Source: Martelella mediterranea DSM 17316
GTDB taxonomy: Bacteria > Pseudomonadota > Alphaproteobacteria > Rhizobiales > Rhizobiaceae
Assembly: GCF_002043005.1 (NCBI RefSeq)
Contig: NZ_CP020330.1
Coordinates: forward strand, 2,808,001 to 2,872,000
Direction: 5' to 3'
DNA: 64,000 nt
Below the pieces are notes generated by a model. It was not told the origin of the DNA. It made no database searches and saw only the letters and a program-made list of their open reading frames with translations. The translations under genes were made by a program, and so were the position numbers. Positions 36,842 through 46,135 of the stretch are shown piece after piece (position 1 is the stretch's first letter; every line of letters begins with the position of its first letter).

Positions 36842-37200
36842 GGCGCATGCCTCCCGATGGTTCTGAGAATATGGGTGCAGACCGCGTCGATATCGCGCAG
36901 CACATCGTCGTTCCAGACGCGGAGGACGGTCCAACCGAGAGCGGTAAGGCGGGCCGTGCGCACTGCATCTTCAGCAAGCCTTTCGCCGTGCTGCGAGCCA
37001 TCGACCTCGATGATCAGCTTATGATCGGGGCACGCGAAATCGGCAATATAGCGGTCAATCGGCATCTGCCTGCGGAACGCCAGACCCATTAACCGTTTGG
37101 CGCGAAGTTCGTTCCAGAGCTTCAGTTCCGCGTCCGTCATGTCTTTGCTCATTCGGCGTGCGTTGGCCCGCAAGCTTTTTGAGACGGCATGATGCGGCAT
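36838..37200 (-). CDS. DUF559 nuclease-like protein
   Basis: 120 residues, start MPHHAVSKSLRANARRMSKD. DUF559 proteins resemble Vsr/restriction-type endonucleases: ELKLWNELRAKRLMGLAFRR, DFACPDHKLIIEVDGSQH (the D..E.D core) and TVLRVWNDDVLRD. The role is unknown, possibly DNA repair or mobility. The open frame extends much further upstream through two RIME-like repeats, but that part is repeat sequence, so I start at 37200. First gene of an operon with two GFA genes. Confidence 0.85.
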   Translation of the reverse strand: MPHHAVSKSLRANARRMSKDMTDAELKLWNELRAKRLMGLAFRRQMPIDRYIADFACPDHKLIIEVDGSQHGERLAEDAVRTARLTALGWTVLRVWNDDVLRDIDAVCTHILRTIGRHAP

Positions 37201-37327
37201 GTTGATGTTCCCCTCGATTTCCTTGCGAGGGTAAGAGTGCGGCGCTTCTGCTATCTGGCCAATAGTATTTGCAGGTCGGCCGCCAAAAACGCAGGCTAAT
37301 CTGTCACTGTGGGCGCCCGCAACCCCC

Positions 37328-37465
37328 AATCTCCCCCCTTGAGGGGGAGATGCCCCGACAGGGGCAGAGAGGGGTGAACCCTCTCTGCGAATTCGGAGTA
37401 TGCGGCTTATGCCCATTACCCCTCTCTGTCGCTTTCGCGACATCTCCCCCTCAAGGGGGGAGATT
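37328..37465. repeat. RIME-like palindromic repeat, copy 2
   Basis: 138 bases with the same terminal inverted repeats as copy 1 but opposite orientation (the gccccgacaggggc hairpin on the left and tgtcgctttcgcgaca on the right). Direct tandem with copy 3, in the gap between the DUF559 and cysS genes. Confidence 0.85.
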
Positions 37466-37536
37466 GTTTGGAGCGATACGGCGCGCGCAGTATTCACCGC
37501 TTCACCTCCCACGTGGTGATGCGTTCGCCTGTTTCC
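37466..37536 (-). pseudogene. Duplicated cysS 3' end fragment
   Basis: This 71-base segment matches 37739-37809 at an offset of 273 bases, with about eight differences. Read on the minus strand it encodes [13 protein letters not shown] and a stop, the same as the end of cysteinyl-tRNA synthetase. The duplicated unit includes the adjoining RIME-like repeat. The intact gene is the copy to the right. Confidence 0.8.
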
Positions 37537-37600
37537 ATTCCATAAAGTCAGATCCCGCGAACCGGGCGTCTTCATGCAAACCGAAGCGTCCGCAACCCCC

Positions 37601-37738
37601 AATCTCCCCCCTTGAGGGGGAGATGCCCCGACAGGGGCAGAGAGGGGTGAACCCTCTCCGAGGGCACGGTGTTTGCGGATTATACCCGATACCCCTCTCT
37701 GTCGCTTTCGCGACATCTCCCCCTCAAGGGGGGAGATT
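37601..37738. repeat. RIME-like palindromic repeat, copy 3
   Basis: 138 bases, same orientation as copy 2 and 273 bases from it, placed just beyond the cysS stop. Its palindrome could serve as the cysS terminator. Confidence 0.85.
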
Positions 37739-37766
37739 GTTTGGAGTAATACAGCGCGCTCGGTGT

Positions 37767-39161
37767 TCACCGCTTCACCTCCCAAGTGGTGATGCGTTCG
37801 CCGGTTTCCTTGTCTTTTGAATCCTTTAGCTGGATTCCCTGAGAGGCGAGTTCATCGCGGATACGGTCAGCTTCGGCCCAGTTCTTGTCGCGGATGAAGG
37901 CGAGGCGCTGATTAACGCAGGACTGGACATCGAAATCAGTCTGTATCGGCCGCAGATCAAGTCCCAGAAGGTCGCCCGCGGCTGCCAGCGACGACGGCGA
38001 TACTCCGGCACCCAGCATATGACCAATGAAGTCTGGCGTGTTGAGATCGTCTTCGATGGCCTGCCGGAACGGCGAGGTGATTTCTCCGGCGGCGGCACCT
38101 TCGGTTTTCCGGCGAAGCTTCACCAGAATGTTCTCCGCCTCCTCAAGCCGCTTCACCGAAAAATCAATCGGCTCGCGGTAATGCGTCATCAGCATTGCCA
38201 GCCGCAGCACCTCGCCGGGCCATTTCCGGCCGCCGAATTTCTCTGTTCCCAGCAAATCGTGGATCGTCACGAAATTCCCCTCCGACTTCGCCATCTTACG
38301 CCCCTCGACCTGCACGAAGCCGTTATGCATCCAGACGTTCGCCATCACGTGGTTGCCGTGGGCGCAGCAGGACTGGGCGATTTCGTTTTCGTGGTGGGGA
38401 AAGATCAGGTCGAGGCCGCCGCCGTGGATGTCGAAAGTCTCGCCGAGATGCTTTTCCGACATCACCGAGCATTCGATATGCCAGCCGGGGCGGCCGTGGA
38501 TCGCGATGGACTGGCCGTCGACCGTAAACCGGCCCTCCCAGCCGGGTTCGTCGCCAGCGCTTTCCTTCCACAATACGAAATCGGCGGGGCTCTTCTTGTG
38601 GCTTTCGACGGCGATGCGGGCGCCGGCTTGCTGATCCTCAAGATTGCGGCGCGACAGCCTGCCGTAGTCAGGCATGGACGGCACGTCGAACAGCACCTCC
38701 TTGCCTTCCGGTCCCTCCGCGACATAGGCATTGCCCTTGTCCAATAGCGTCTGGATCATCGCCACCATGCCGTCGATATGGTCGGTGGCGCGCGGCTCGA
38801 CGGTTGGCGGCAGCACGCCGAGGGCTGCGATATCCTTGTGGAACTGGTCGGCGGTCTTTTCGGTGACGGCGCGGATCGCCTCGTTCAGCGGCAGGTCCGG
38901 GTAGTCGCGCTTGGCGCGCGCGTTGATCTTGTCATCGACGTCGGTGATGTTGCGGACATAGGTGACGTGGTCCTCGCCATAGAGATGGCGCAGCAGCCGG
39001 AAGAGCACGTCGAACACGATCACCGGGCGGGCATTGCCGATATGGGCGAAGTCATAGACCGTCGGTCCGCAGACATACATGCGCACATTGTCCGGATCGA
39101 TCGGCTCGAAAGCCTGCTTCTCGCGGGTCAGCGTGTTGTAGAGTCTGAGGGCATTGCCCAT
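37767..39161 (-). CDS. cysS: Cysteinyl-tRNA synthetase
   Basis: 464 residues. Class I synthetase charging tRNA-Cys. [15 protein letters not shown] near 31 contains a zinc-binding Cys and the HIGH motif as HIGN. The signature KMSKS reads KMAKSEGNF near 268, an accepted variant. Further zinc ligands lie in [13 protein letters not shown]. Full length for the family. A degenerate copy of its last 15 codons lies downstream with a second repeat element. Confidence 0.96.
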   Translation of the reverse strand: MGNALRLYNTLTREKQAFEPIDPDNVRMYVCGPTVYDFAHIGNARPVIVFDVLFRLLRHLYGEDHVTYVRNITDVDDKINARAKRDYPDLPLNEAIRAVTEKTADQFHKDIAALGVLPPTVEPRATDHIDGMVAMIQTLLDKGNAYVAEGPEGKEVLFDVPSMPDYGRLSRRNLEDQQAGARIAVESHKKSPADFVLWKESAGDEPGWEGRFTVDGQSIAIHGRPGWHIECSVMSEKHLGETFDIHGGGLDLIFPHHENEIAQSCCAHGNHVMANVWMHNGFVQVEGRKMAKSEGNFVTIHDLLGTEKFGGRKWPGEVLRLAMLMTHYREPIDFSVKRLEEAENILVKLRRKTEGAAAGEITSPFRQAIEDDLNTPDFIGHMLGAGVSPSSLAAAGDLLGLDLRPIQTDFDVQSCVNQRLAFIRDKNWAEADRIRDELASQGIQLKDSKDKETGERITTWEVKR

Positions 39162-39379
39162 GTCGTCTCTCCCGAAATCCGTATTGACGAGCCGCGCCCA
39201 GAAGCCGGGTCGTCTGTCTGGGATGGATTTTCAGGACAAGAACGGCCGGCCAGCGAAGCGCTAGCGAATAATGATGCAGATCGTGCAGATGGCCATGTTC
39301 ATGCGCGGAGTTATGGCGAGTCGGGGTGCCGGCGTCAAGCCCGCATGGGGGATTCTGGATTTGTGGATGCTCAAGCATC

Positions 39380-39550
39380 ATTCTAAAACTTGTATCACTA
39401 AAATATAAAGTAATAAATTAATATAATTTACAGATAGTTGCGTTTTTATGATGTAAAAATCAGTTATATATGGGGATATAATTAAGTTTTAAACTTTACC
39501 TATATATATTTCTCTGTAATCATCTTCTTGAAGCAACAGGGGGCTTTCAA
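39380..39550. other. Very AT-rich regulatory region upstream of the first outer-membrane protein gene
   Basis: The 389-base gap after the cysS start contains no gene. Its right part (about 39380-39540) is far richer in A/T than the surroundings, with runs such as taataaattaatataattta and tatatatatttc. Such tracts upstream of rhizobial surface genes often bind silencers like MucR/Ros; that is inference. The ribosome site is aacaggggg, eight bases before the start. Confidence 0.5.
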
Positions 39551-40258
39551 ATGATCAAGAGATTGACGGTTTGCGCGGCGACGTTCCTGTCCGCCGCTGC
39601 CAGCCAGGCTGCGGATGTGGTGTTTACGCCGCCGCCTGTAAACGACGAAGTCATTGTGGTCGAGCGGACGGGTTTCAAATGGACCGGTTTTTATCTCGGC
39701 GCACTAGCGGGTTATCACTGGACTGATACCGAAGCCGATACGTGGCGGCTGGTGGACAGGGATTTCCAGCTCGACAACTGGCTCGCCGGCGGGTTCTTCG
39801 GGTTCAACTATCAGTTTGATAACGATCTGGTTCTCGGCCTGGAGGGTGAGTTCGACTATTCGGCCGGCGCCAATGACCAGACCCTTGATATCATTATTGC
39901 CGGCGTGCCCGAGGCCGGGACCGGTGATTTCGACCTCGGCTGGGGTGGTTCGCTAAGGGGCCGGCTCGGCTATGCCTTCGACCGCACGCTGGTCTACGCA
40001 ACGGCGGGCGGCGAGGTGGCTACGGGCAGCGTGACCGGCAGCGTCCCGTCCTATTCACTGCACACCGGCGAAAAGGTGATGTTGGGCTGGACGGCCGGGG
40101 CGGGCATCGAGCAGGCGTTTACCGATCATCTGTTCGGCCGGCTCGAATACCGCTACTCCTATTTCCCGTCGGTCCATCATAGCTTTCGCTGGGACCCGGA
40201 CTTCAGCATAAAGGCAAGCCAGAGCCTGCTGAAAGCCGGTCTTGGCTACAAGTTCTAG
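39551..40258 (+). CDS. Outer-membrane beta-barrel protein, Omp25/RopB-like (paralogue 1)
   Basis: 235 residues. Signal peptide MIKRLTVCAATFLSAAASQA with cleavage before ADVVFTPP, then the family opener FKWTGFYLGALAGYHW, and a C-terminal Phe (LLKAGLGYKF) as in barrels assembled by Bam. The eight-stranded Omp25/31 family stabilises the rhizobial and Brucella surface. Tandem paralogue at 40580. Strong AGGGGG ribosome site. AT-rich upstream DNA suggests specific regulation. Confidence 0.9.
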   Translation: MIKRLTVCAATFLSAAASQAADVVFTPPPVNDEVIVVERTGFKWTGFYLGALAGYHWTDTEADTWRLVDRDFQLDNWLAGGFFGFNYQFDNDLVLGLEGEFDYSAGANDQTLDIIIAGVPEAGTGDFDLGWGGSLRGRLGYAFDRTLVYATAGGEVATGSVTGSVPSYSLHTGEKVMLGWTAGAGIEQAFTDHLFGRLEYRYSYFPSVHHSFRWDPDFSIKASQSLLKAGLGYKF

Positions 40259-40317
40259 GCCCGACCGCTCCTCGCATTGGCCGGAAGTGCAGGGCGGTCG
40301 CGTCCTGCCGGTTGTTG

Positions 40318-40345
40318 CTGCCGGGTGTCTACTCTGGCCCGGCAG
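40318..40345 (+). terminator. Possible terminator after the first barrel gene
   Basis: Perfect 8-bp stem ctgccggg/cccggcag followed by attt, 60 bases past the stop. The weak T-run leaves it uncertain. The following ~230 bases to the next gene are AT-rich and hold no gene; they resemble the tract before the first paralogue. Confidence 0.4.
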
Positions 40346-40579
40346 ATTTGCGCCGCGATCGCGTCCGCACAGGCGAAGATCGATTTAAAGTAGTATATCA
40401 GGTTTTTTTTACTTAAGGTAGAGTTTATAAATTATTTTTGTTAATCAATAAGATAGATATGTATGTGTGCTTTTTATGTACCAGTGTCCGCTTTTCCGAA
40501 AATAATAATCTAATTTAAACTATACTAATGCACTCTATGCCCTACCTTTTAATCTGGAAGAGCAACAGGGGTGCATAAA

Positions 40580-41284
40580 ATGATCAAGCGAATTTCAATT
40601 CTCGCGGCGGCGTTCGTGCCCGCCATCGGTGCTCAGGCGGCTGACGTGGTTTATACGCCGCCGGTCGTTGAGGATGTCGTTATCGTTGAACAGCCGGGCT
40701 TCACCTGGACCGGCTTCTATCTGGGTGCTGCCTTCGGCTATCACTGGACGCAGGCCAATGCCAATACCTACCGCCTCGTCGACAACAGTTTCGATTTCGA
40801 CAACTGGGTCGGCGGCGCCTTCTTCGGCTACAACTACCAGCTCTCGAATGATGTCGTTGTCGGCGTGGAAGGCGAAGTCGATTACTTCGGCAACTCGGAC
40901 GACCAGTCGGTTCAGGTGATCATCAGCGGTGCGCCGGAACCGGCGGTCGGCAAGTTCGAGCGCGGCTGGGCCGGTTCGCTGCGCGGCAGGCTCGGTTACG
41001 CCATGGACCGGACCCTGATCTATGCCACGGCGGGCGGCGAAGTTGCCAGCGGTAAGGTGGTAGGCTCGACAGCGCTTTATTCGCTCGACACCGGCGAACA
41101 GGCAATTCTTGGCTGGACCATAGGCGCGGGCATCGAACATGCCTTCAACGACAACCTGTTCGGTCGCATCGAGTATCGCTACAGCGATTTCCCGAAATAC
41201 GACAAGAGCTTCAGCTGGGACCCCAATTTCAGCATGGATGCATCGCAGAGCGTCGTGAAGGTCGGCCTCGGCTACAAGTTCTAG
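40580..41284 (+). CDS. Outer-membrane beta-barrel protein, Omp25/RopB-like (paralogue 2)
   Basis: 234 residues, strongly similar to paralogue 1 throughout: signal peptide ending GAQA-ADVVYTPP, FTWTGFYLGAAFGYHWTQ, GSLRGRLGYAMDRTL and terminal VGLGYKF. I start at the ATG with the same spacing from the aacagggg ribosome site as paralogue 1; a GTG nine bases upstream is less likely. Both upstream regions share blocks (tttaaac, gcaacaggggg-like), showing the duplication included the promoter area. Probably surface-exposed and differentially expressed. Confidence 0.9.
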   Translation: MIKRISILAAAFVPAIGAQAADVVYTPPVVEDVVIVEQPGFTWTGFYLGAAFGYHWTQANANTYRLVDNSFDFDNWVGGAFFGYNYQLSNDVVVGVEGEVDYFGNSDDQSVQVIISGAPEPAVGKFERGWAGSLRGRLGYAMDRTLIYATAGGEVASGKVVGSTALYSLDTGEQAILGWTIGAGIEHAFNDNLFGRIEYRYSDFPKYDKSFSWDPNFSMDASQSVVKVGLGYKF

Positions 41285-41297
41285 CGCCGAAGGATCT

Positions 41298-41335
41298 GGA
41301 TAATCAGGCGGATCACCGGGATCACCTGATTATCC
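41298..41335 (+). terminator. Long inverted repeat after the second barrel gene
   Basis: Perfect 11-bp stem ggataatcagg/cctgattatcc with a 16-base loop, 13 bases after the stop codon. No clear T-run follows, so it could also protect the mRNA 3' end. Confidence 0.45.
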
Positions 41336-41406
41336 CAGCTTTCCGATGAAATACGGTTGGCTGTCGCGCCGAAGGGCGGGTTGCGTGGCAGAGTGATCGG
41401 GCGATA

Positions 41407-42594
41407 ATGTTTGCTCGTGAATCACTTGTCACAGGTCCTTCCTTGCCAAATCCGCTCACATTCCGGCTGCGGCTTGCCGCATTGGTTATCGGCGTCTTTC
41501 TGATCGGCGCCAATTCGTTCATCCTCAGCCCGATCCTGAGCGATGTCGCCGCATCGCTGAACACCACCGCCGTCCCGATCACCTGGTCGATCTCCGCTTT
41601 CGGCGGCGCGACCGGCCTTTCGGCGTTTTTTCTTTCGCGCGTGATCGATCGGTCGGATGCGCGGCTGGTGTTTTCAGCGGCTTTTGTCGTGATGGCGCTC
41701 GGCTTTATCGGCTCGGCGGCGACGCCGGTCTGGCAGGGGCTGGCCGCGGGTCAGGCGCTGGTCGGCGTGGCGACAGGCATCCTGCTGCCGGCGATCTATT
41801 CGGAGGCGGTGCGGATCGCGCCGGAAGGTCAGGGCGCGCGGTCTCTCGGCATTGTGCTGTCGGGCTGGTCCATTTCCCTTATACTTGGCGTGCCGGTCTC
41901 CGCGGCGCTCAGCGATATGCTGGACTGGCGCACCGCCTATTTCGCGCTCGGCGGCATAGCCGCGCTGCAGGCCGTGGCCTTCGCGATGTTCCGTCCCTCC
42001 CGGCCGGTTGAGCCAGGCCGCGCGAAGGGGCCGGCCAGACTTCAGGTGTTGCGCATTGTCGGGGTCCGCAGCCTGCTGGTCACCTGCCTGTGCTTCATGA
42101 GCGCCTTTTACGGCACCTATGCGCTGCTCGGCCACCATATGCGCGAAACGCTGGGCATCAGCGCCACGGCGGCCAGCATGGCGGCTCTGACCTACGGCGT
42201 CGGCTTCGGCATCGGCGGATTTGTCGCCCGGCAGGTGGACCGGCTGGGGCCGAGGCGGGTCTTTCCCTATTTTCTGGCGAGTTCGTGTTTGATCTACCTG
42301 ATGCTGATCGTCGCAACCCAGACCTTCTGGACCTCGCTTCTGGCAACGCTGGTGCTGGGCTTCGTCAACCATTTCGGGCTGAGTCTCACCGTTCTACTGC
42401 TGGCGCAGAGCAAACCTGACGCGCGCGGCATGTTGATCGGCCTCAACATCACGGTGACCTATATCGCCGTGTTCTGTGGCCCTTTGCTGATGAGCGCGCT
42501 TTATGCGGCGGATGGTTTCGGCGCGGTTTCGCTGATGGCCGCCATCCTGGTCGCGGTCGCGGTCATTCTGAACTGGCGCATCCGCCGGATCTGA
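41407..42594 (+). CDS. MFS transporter, DHA1-like
   Basis: 395 residues with about twelve hydrophobic segments. Features: LILSPILSD-like first helix (NSFILSPILSDVAASLN), motif A region SRVIDRSDARLVF, and VGVATGILLPAIYSEAVRI in helix 4. Looks like a drug/metabolite efflux or sugar-efflux type carrier; the substrate is unknown. Stands alone. Its stop abuts the DUF1349 stop on the other strand with no spacer. Confidence 0.85.
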   Translation: MFARESLVTGPSLPNPLTFRLRLAALVIGVFLIGANSFILSPILSDVAASLNTTAVPITWSISAFGGATGLSAFFLSRVIDRSDARLVFSAAFVVMALGFIGSAATPVWQGLAAGQALVGVATGILLPAIYSEAVRIAPEGQGARSLGIVLSGWSISLILGVPVSAALSDMLDWRTAYFALGGIAALQAVAFAMFRPSRPVEPGRAKGPARLQVLRIVGVRSLLVTCLCFMSAFYGTYALLGHHMRETLGISATAASMAALTYGVGFGIGGFVARQVDRLGPRRVFPYFLASSCLIYLMLIVATQTFWTSLLATLVLGFVNHFGLSLTVLLLAQSKPDARGMLIGLNITVTYIAVFCGPLLMSALYAADGFGAVSLMAAILVAVAVILNWRIRRI

Positions 42595-43158
42595 TCAGTC
42601 GTGAAGTTGCCGCGCGATCGGCGGCCCGACCTCGAAGGCGCTGAAGCGGACGTTCAGCCCGGCGCGTTCCGGCGTGCAGGCGGTCATGCCGACAAGGGCA
42701 TCGGCGGCCGGGAAGGGGCAAAGCCGCGCCATCTGCCATTTTCCGTCGCCGAGATGAAACTGGACACGAACGGCATCGTCATGCCGGGTGATCCGGATAG
42801 AAACCGGCGTTTCCGGCGTTGCTGAATGAAGCGGGATCACCGACCAGTCGGAGACATCGCGGGTCACGACCGTCGAAAAATGCATCAGGCCGTCAGTGAA
42901 TTCGATCCCGGCCTTGATCCAATGGGTCCCATCGATCCGGAGCATGATGCCGGCCTGATCGTAAAGCGCCTGATAATCGGCGCTGACGGTGAGGCTGGCG
43001 GAGAAATCGCCGGTCACCGGTTCCAGCCAGGCGTGGCCGCTGTCACGGGTGAAGCCGTAGAAGGTCTCGCGCCAGAAATCGGTCGCCTTTTCGGTGACGA
43101 GCGTCAGCGTTGCCCCATCCGCGGACCACTCGGCCGGCTCGTTCAGCCATGTGCGCAT
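42595..43158 (-). CDS. DUF1349 (concanavalin-like) protein
   Basis: 187 residues. The family features RETFYGFTRDSGHAWL, YDQAGIMLRIDGTHWIKAG and WSVIPL match DUF1349, a jelly-roll fold of unproven function related to regulation of carbohydrate binding. No signal peptide, so cytoplasmic. It follows the SDR gene by 12 bases, so the two are likely co-transcribed. Confidence 0.87.
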   Translation of the reverse strand: MRTWLNEPAEWSADGATLTLVTEKATDFWRETFYGFTRDSGHAWLEPVTGDFSASLTVSADYQALYDQAGIMLRIDGTHWIKAGIEFTDGLMHFSTVVTRDVSDWSVIPLHSATPETPVSIRITRHDDAVRVQFHLGDGKWQMARLCPFPAADALVGMTACTPERAGLNVRFSAFEVGPPIARQLHD

Positions 43159-43170
43159 CGCCCGGTCCCC

Positions 43171-43914
43171 TTATTGCGGCAGTTGATAGTCCTTGAGGCG
43201 GTCCTCGCGGACGGAGTAGAGCTTGCCGCTTTCGGTGAAATCGGGCCGCGTCAGCCCCACGATCTTTGCCGCAACCTCGCTTGGATGCGGCAGCGTCATC
43301 GGGTCCTCGCCGGGCGCTGCCTGGGCGCGCATCGCGGTGCGGGTGCGGCCGGGATCGACGCTGTTGACCTTGAGCCCGGTATGAGCGGTTTCGCCGGCCC
43401 AGGTGCGGGCCAGTGCCTCGACGGCGGCCTTGGACGCCGCATAGGGCCCCCAGAACGGGCGGCAGGTATGGGCGACGCCGGAGGACAGCAGCACCGCGCG
43501 CCCGGCATCCGACTGCGTCAGCAGCGGCTCCAGCGAACGGATCAGCCGCCAGGTGGCGGTCACGTTGACGGTCATGACCTGTTCGAACACCTTGGCTTCG
43601 ACATGGGCGAGCGGCGAGACGACGCCGAGCACGCCGGCATTGGCGACCATGATGTCGAGCTTGCCCCAGCGCTTGAAGATCGAGCCGCCGAGCCGGTCGA
43701 TAGCGCCCATATCGGCAAGATCCATCGGCACCAGCGTGGCCGAACCATTGCCGTCGGCCTTGATCGCATCATCGAGTTCTTCCAGCCCGCCGACGGTGCG
43801 CGCGCAGGCAATCACATGCGCGCCTTCGCTAGCGAGCGTGAGCGCGGTAAAATAGCCGATGCCGCGGGAGGCGCCGGTCACGACGGCCAGCCGCCCTTCG
43901 AGTGGTTTGGACAT
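43171..43914 (-). CDS. Short-chain dehydrogenase/reductase (SDR)
   Basis: 247 residues. Classical SDR: TGASRGIGYF at 14-23 binds NAD(P), NAGVLG near 92, Ser in LLSSGVAHTC near 143, and YAASKAA (Tyr-x3-Lys) near 158. Asp residues near ACART suggest NADP preference, but this is uncertain. The substrate is unknown. It lies 20 bases past the purF stop, so purF read-through is possible. Confidence 0.88.
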   Translation of the reverse strand: MSKPLEGRLAVVTGASRGIGYFTALTLASEGAHVIACARTVGGLEELDDAIKADGNGSATLVPMDLADMGAIDRLGGSIFKRWGKLDIMVANAGVLGVVSPLAHVEAKVFEQVMTVNVTATWRLIRSLEPLLTQSDAGRAVLLSSGVAHTCRPFWGPYAASKAAVEALARTWAGETAHTGLKVNSVDPGRTRTAMRAQAAPGEDPMTLPHPSEVAAKIVGLTRPDFTESGKLYSVREDRLKDYQLPQ

Positions 43915-43934
43915 GGTATGCTCCGGAAGTGTTT

Positions 43935-45428
43935 TCAGCCGTTGCCGGCCAGAAGCTCTACTCTCGAAAACTCGCCCTCATGCTCCTTGTCGAGCAGCCG
44001 GGTCGGGTAATCGCCGGTGAACTGGTGATCAGTGAACTGCGGCAGCGCGTTGTTGCGCTTCTGGCCGCCGACTGCCTCGTAAAGCCCGTCGAGCGACAGG
44101 AATTGCAGCGAATCCGCGCCGATGAAGCGGCACATGTCGGCAAGCGTCTCGTGATTGTTGGCGAGCAGCTTGTCGCGGTCGGGCGTGTCGATGCCGTAAT
44201 AATCCGGATAGTAGATCATCGGGCTCGCGACCCGGATATGCACTTCCTTGGCGCCGGCCTCGCGCAGCATCTGCACGATCTTCACCGACGTGGTGCCGCG
44301 CACGATCGAATCGTCGATCAGCACCACGCGGGCCCCGGCGATCACCGCCTTGTTGGCCGAATGCTTCAGCTTGACGCCGAAGGCGCGGATCTGCTGGGTC
44401 GGCTCGATGAAGGTGCGGCCGACATAGTGATTGCGGATGATGCCGAGTTCGAACGGAATGCCGCTTTCCTGGGCGTAGCCGATCGCGGCCGGCGTGCCGC
44501 CATCGGGCACCGGCACCACGACATCGGCTTCCACCGGCGCTTCCCTGGCAAGGTTGAAACCCATATTCTTGCGGGTCTGGTAGACATTGCGGCCGCCGAC
44601 GATCGAGTCCGGGCGCGCGAAATAGACATATTCGAACAGGCAGAGCCGTTCGGGCTGTTTCAGCGCCGGCTTGCGGCTGTCGATCGAGATCGAGCCGTCG
44701 GGCTGGACTTCGCAGATCACCACTTCGCCGTTTTCGACATCGCGGATGAATTTCGCGCCGATAATGTCGAGCGCGCAGGTCTCCGAACAGAAGATCGGCT
44801 TGCCGTCGAGTTCGCCCATCACCAGCGGGCGGATGCCCGTCGGGTCGCGCGCGGCGATCAGCTTGGTACGGGTCATCGCGATCATCGAATAGCCGCCTTC
44901 CATCTGGCCGATGGCATCGATGAACCGGTCGGAGGAGGTCTTGGCGCGCGAGCGGGCGATGAGGTGCAGCACCACCTCGGTATCGGAGGTCGACTGACAG
45001 ATCGCGCCGTCGGAGATCAGCTTGCGCCGCATCGACAGACCATTGGTGAAATTGCCATTATGGGCGATCGCGATGCCGCCGACGCCGAGTTCGGCAAACA
45101 GCGGCTGGACGTTGCGCAGCACGGTTCCGCCGGTGGTCGAATAGCGCACATGGCCCATCGCCATCGAGCCGCCGAGGCTCTCCAGCATGGCGGGATCGGT
45201 GAAGTGATCGCCGACGAGGCCGAGATGGCGTTCGGAGCGGAACTGCTGGCCGTCATAGGAGACGATGCCCGCCGCTTCCTGGCCGCGATGCTGAAGCGCA
45301 TGCAGGCCAAGCGCAGTCAGCGCCGCCGCATCGGGATGGCCCAGAATGCCGAATACGCCGCATTCCTCATGCAGCGTATCGTCATCAATGCTGAAATCGT
45401 CGCTCACGTCAAAACTGGTGCTCATCAT
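43935..45428 (-). CDS. purF: Amidophosphoribosyltransferase
   Basis: 497 residues. First committed step of purine synthesis: PRPP plus glutamine to phosphoribosylamine. The propeptide is about 22 residues, ending before the catalytic Cys in EECGVFGILG (Cys23). The PRPP loop VVLIDDSIVRGTTS is near 350. Typical of the B. subtilis-type enzyme with a propeptide. Order cvpA-purF is the usual one. Confidence 0.96.
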   Translation of the reverse strand: MMSTSFDVSDDFSIDDDTLHEECGVFGILGHPDAAALTALGLHALQHRGQEAAGIVSYDGQQFRSERHLGLVGDHFTDPAMLESLGGSMAMGHVRYSTTGGTVLRNVQPLFAELGVGGIAIAHNGNFTNGLSMRRKLISDGAICQSTSDTEVVLHLIARSRAKTSSDRFIDAIGQMEGGYSMIAMTRTKLIAARDPTGIRPLVMGELDGKPIFCSETCALDIIGAKFIRDVENGEVVICEVQPDGSISIDSRKPALKQPERLCLFEYVYFARPDSIVGGRNVYQTRKNMGFNLAREAPVEADVVVPVPDGGTPAAIGYAQESGIPFELGIIRNHYVGRTFIEPTQQIRAFGVKLKHSANKAVIAGARVVLIDDSIVRGTTSVKIVQMLREAGAKEVHIRVASPMIYYPDYYGIDTPDRDKLLANNHETLADMCRFIGADSLQFLSLDGLYEAVGGQKRNNALPQFTDHQFTGDYPTRLLDKEHEGEFSRVELLAGNG

Positions 45429-45478
45429 CTGGTCCGGATAAGGCGGGGCAGGGCGGTCCGCTGTAAATTCATATCGAC

Positions 45479-46069
45479 TTATATAGTCTCGGTCGAAGCC
45501 TGTACATCGGGCGGAAGGATCACAATCGTCTTACCATCGATTTCGGCCACCACGCGGCCTTGCGCGGGCACAAGATAGGTCTCGATCTCTTCGCCGCCCG
45601 GCAGAAGGGCCTCGAGCTTGTCGGCCAGTATATCGAGCAGCGGCTTGGACTTCGCGTTCCTGATCCAGTCCGGGCTCTGCGCGTCGCCGACCAGCCAGTT
45701 CCAGAAGGCAACCGCGACGGCCAGAATGAGAACGCCGCGCAAGAGGCCGAAAACGAAACCCAGCGAACGGTCGAGCACGCCGACGCGACTGTCGATAATA
45801 TAGTCGGCAAATCGCGTTGTAACCAGCGAAAGAAGCAGCAGCGCCACCAGAAAAATAATGGCGAAGGCGGCAGCCATCGCCAGACGCGGGTCGCTGAGCA
45901 GGTTTTGAAGCATCGGCGCGAGATAGGGATAGCCGAGATAGGCGATCACGGCGGACAGGCCCCAGGCCAGAAGCGCCAGGATCTCGCGGGAAAGACCTCG
46001 GACCATGGCCAGAAGCGCGGAAAACAGAACGACCAAAACGACGATCAGGTCAAACAGGGTCACTGGCAT
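45479..46069 (-). CDS. cvpA: CvpA family membrane protein
   Basis: 196 residues, four membrane segments, start MPVTLFDLIVVLVVLFSALL. LSREILALLAWGLSAVIAYLGYP and DRSLGFVFGLLRGVLIL match CvpA (colicin V production), needed for envelope stress resistance in enterics. It directly precedes purF, as in many proteobacteria. Confidence 0.92.
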   Translation of the reverse strand: MPVTLFDLIVVLVVLFSALLAMVRGLSREILALLAWGLSAVIAYLGYPYLAPMLQNLLSDPRLAMAAAFAIIFLVALLLLSLVTTRFADYIIDSRVGVLDRSLGFVFGLLRGVLILAVAVAFWNWLVGDAQSPDWIRNAKSKPLLDILADKLEALLPGGEEIETYLVPAQGRVVAEIDGKTIVILPPDVQASTETI

Positions 46070-46135
46070 TCATTGCTCCGCTCGTCTTTCGGCCATGCCT
46101 GCGGCCAGATTCTGGTTGGATCGACGCCGGAAACC

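Noticed and set aside
26967..37738. CRISPR-like repeats
   Set aside because: Repeats are few, far apart and palindromic, with no regular spacers; they are RIME-like elements.
37201..37785. N-terminal extension of the DUF559 protein
   Set aside because: Consists of translated RIME-like repeats and overlaps the cysS 3' end; the conserved domain starts at 37200.
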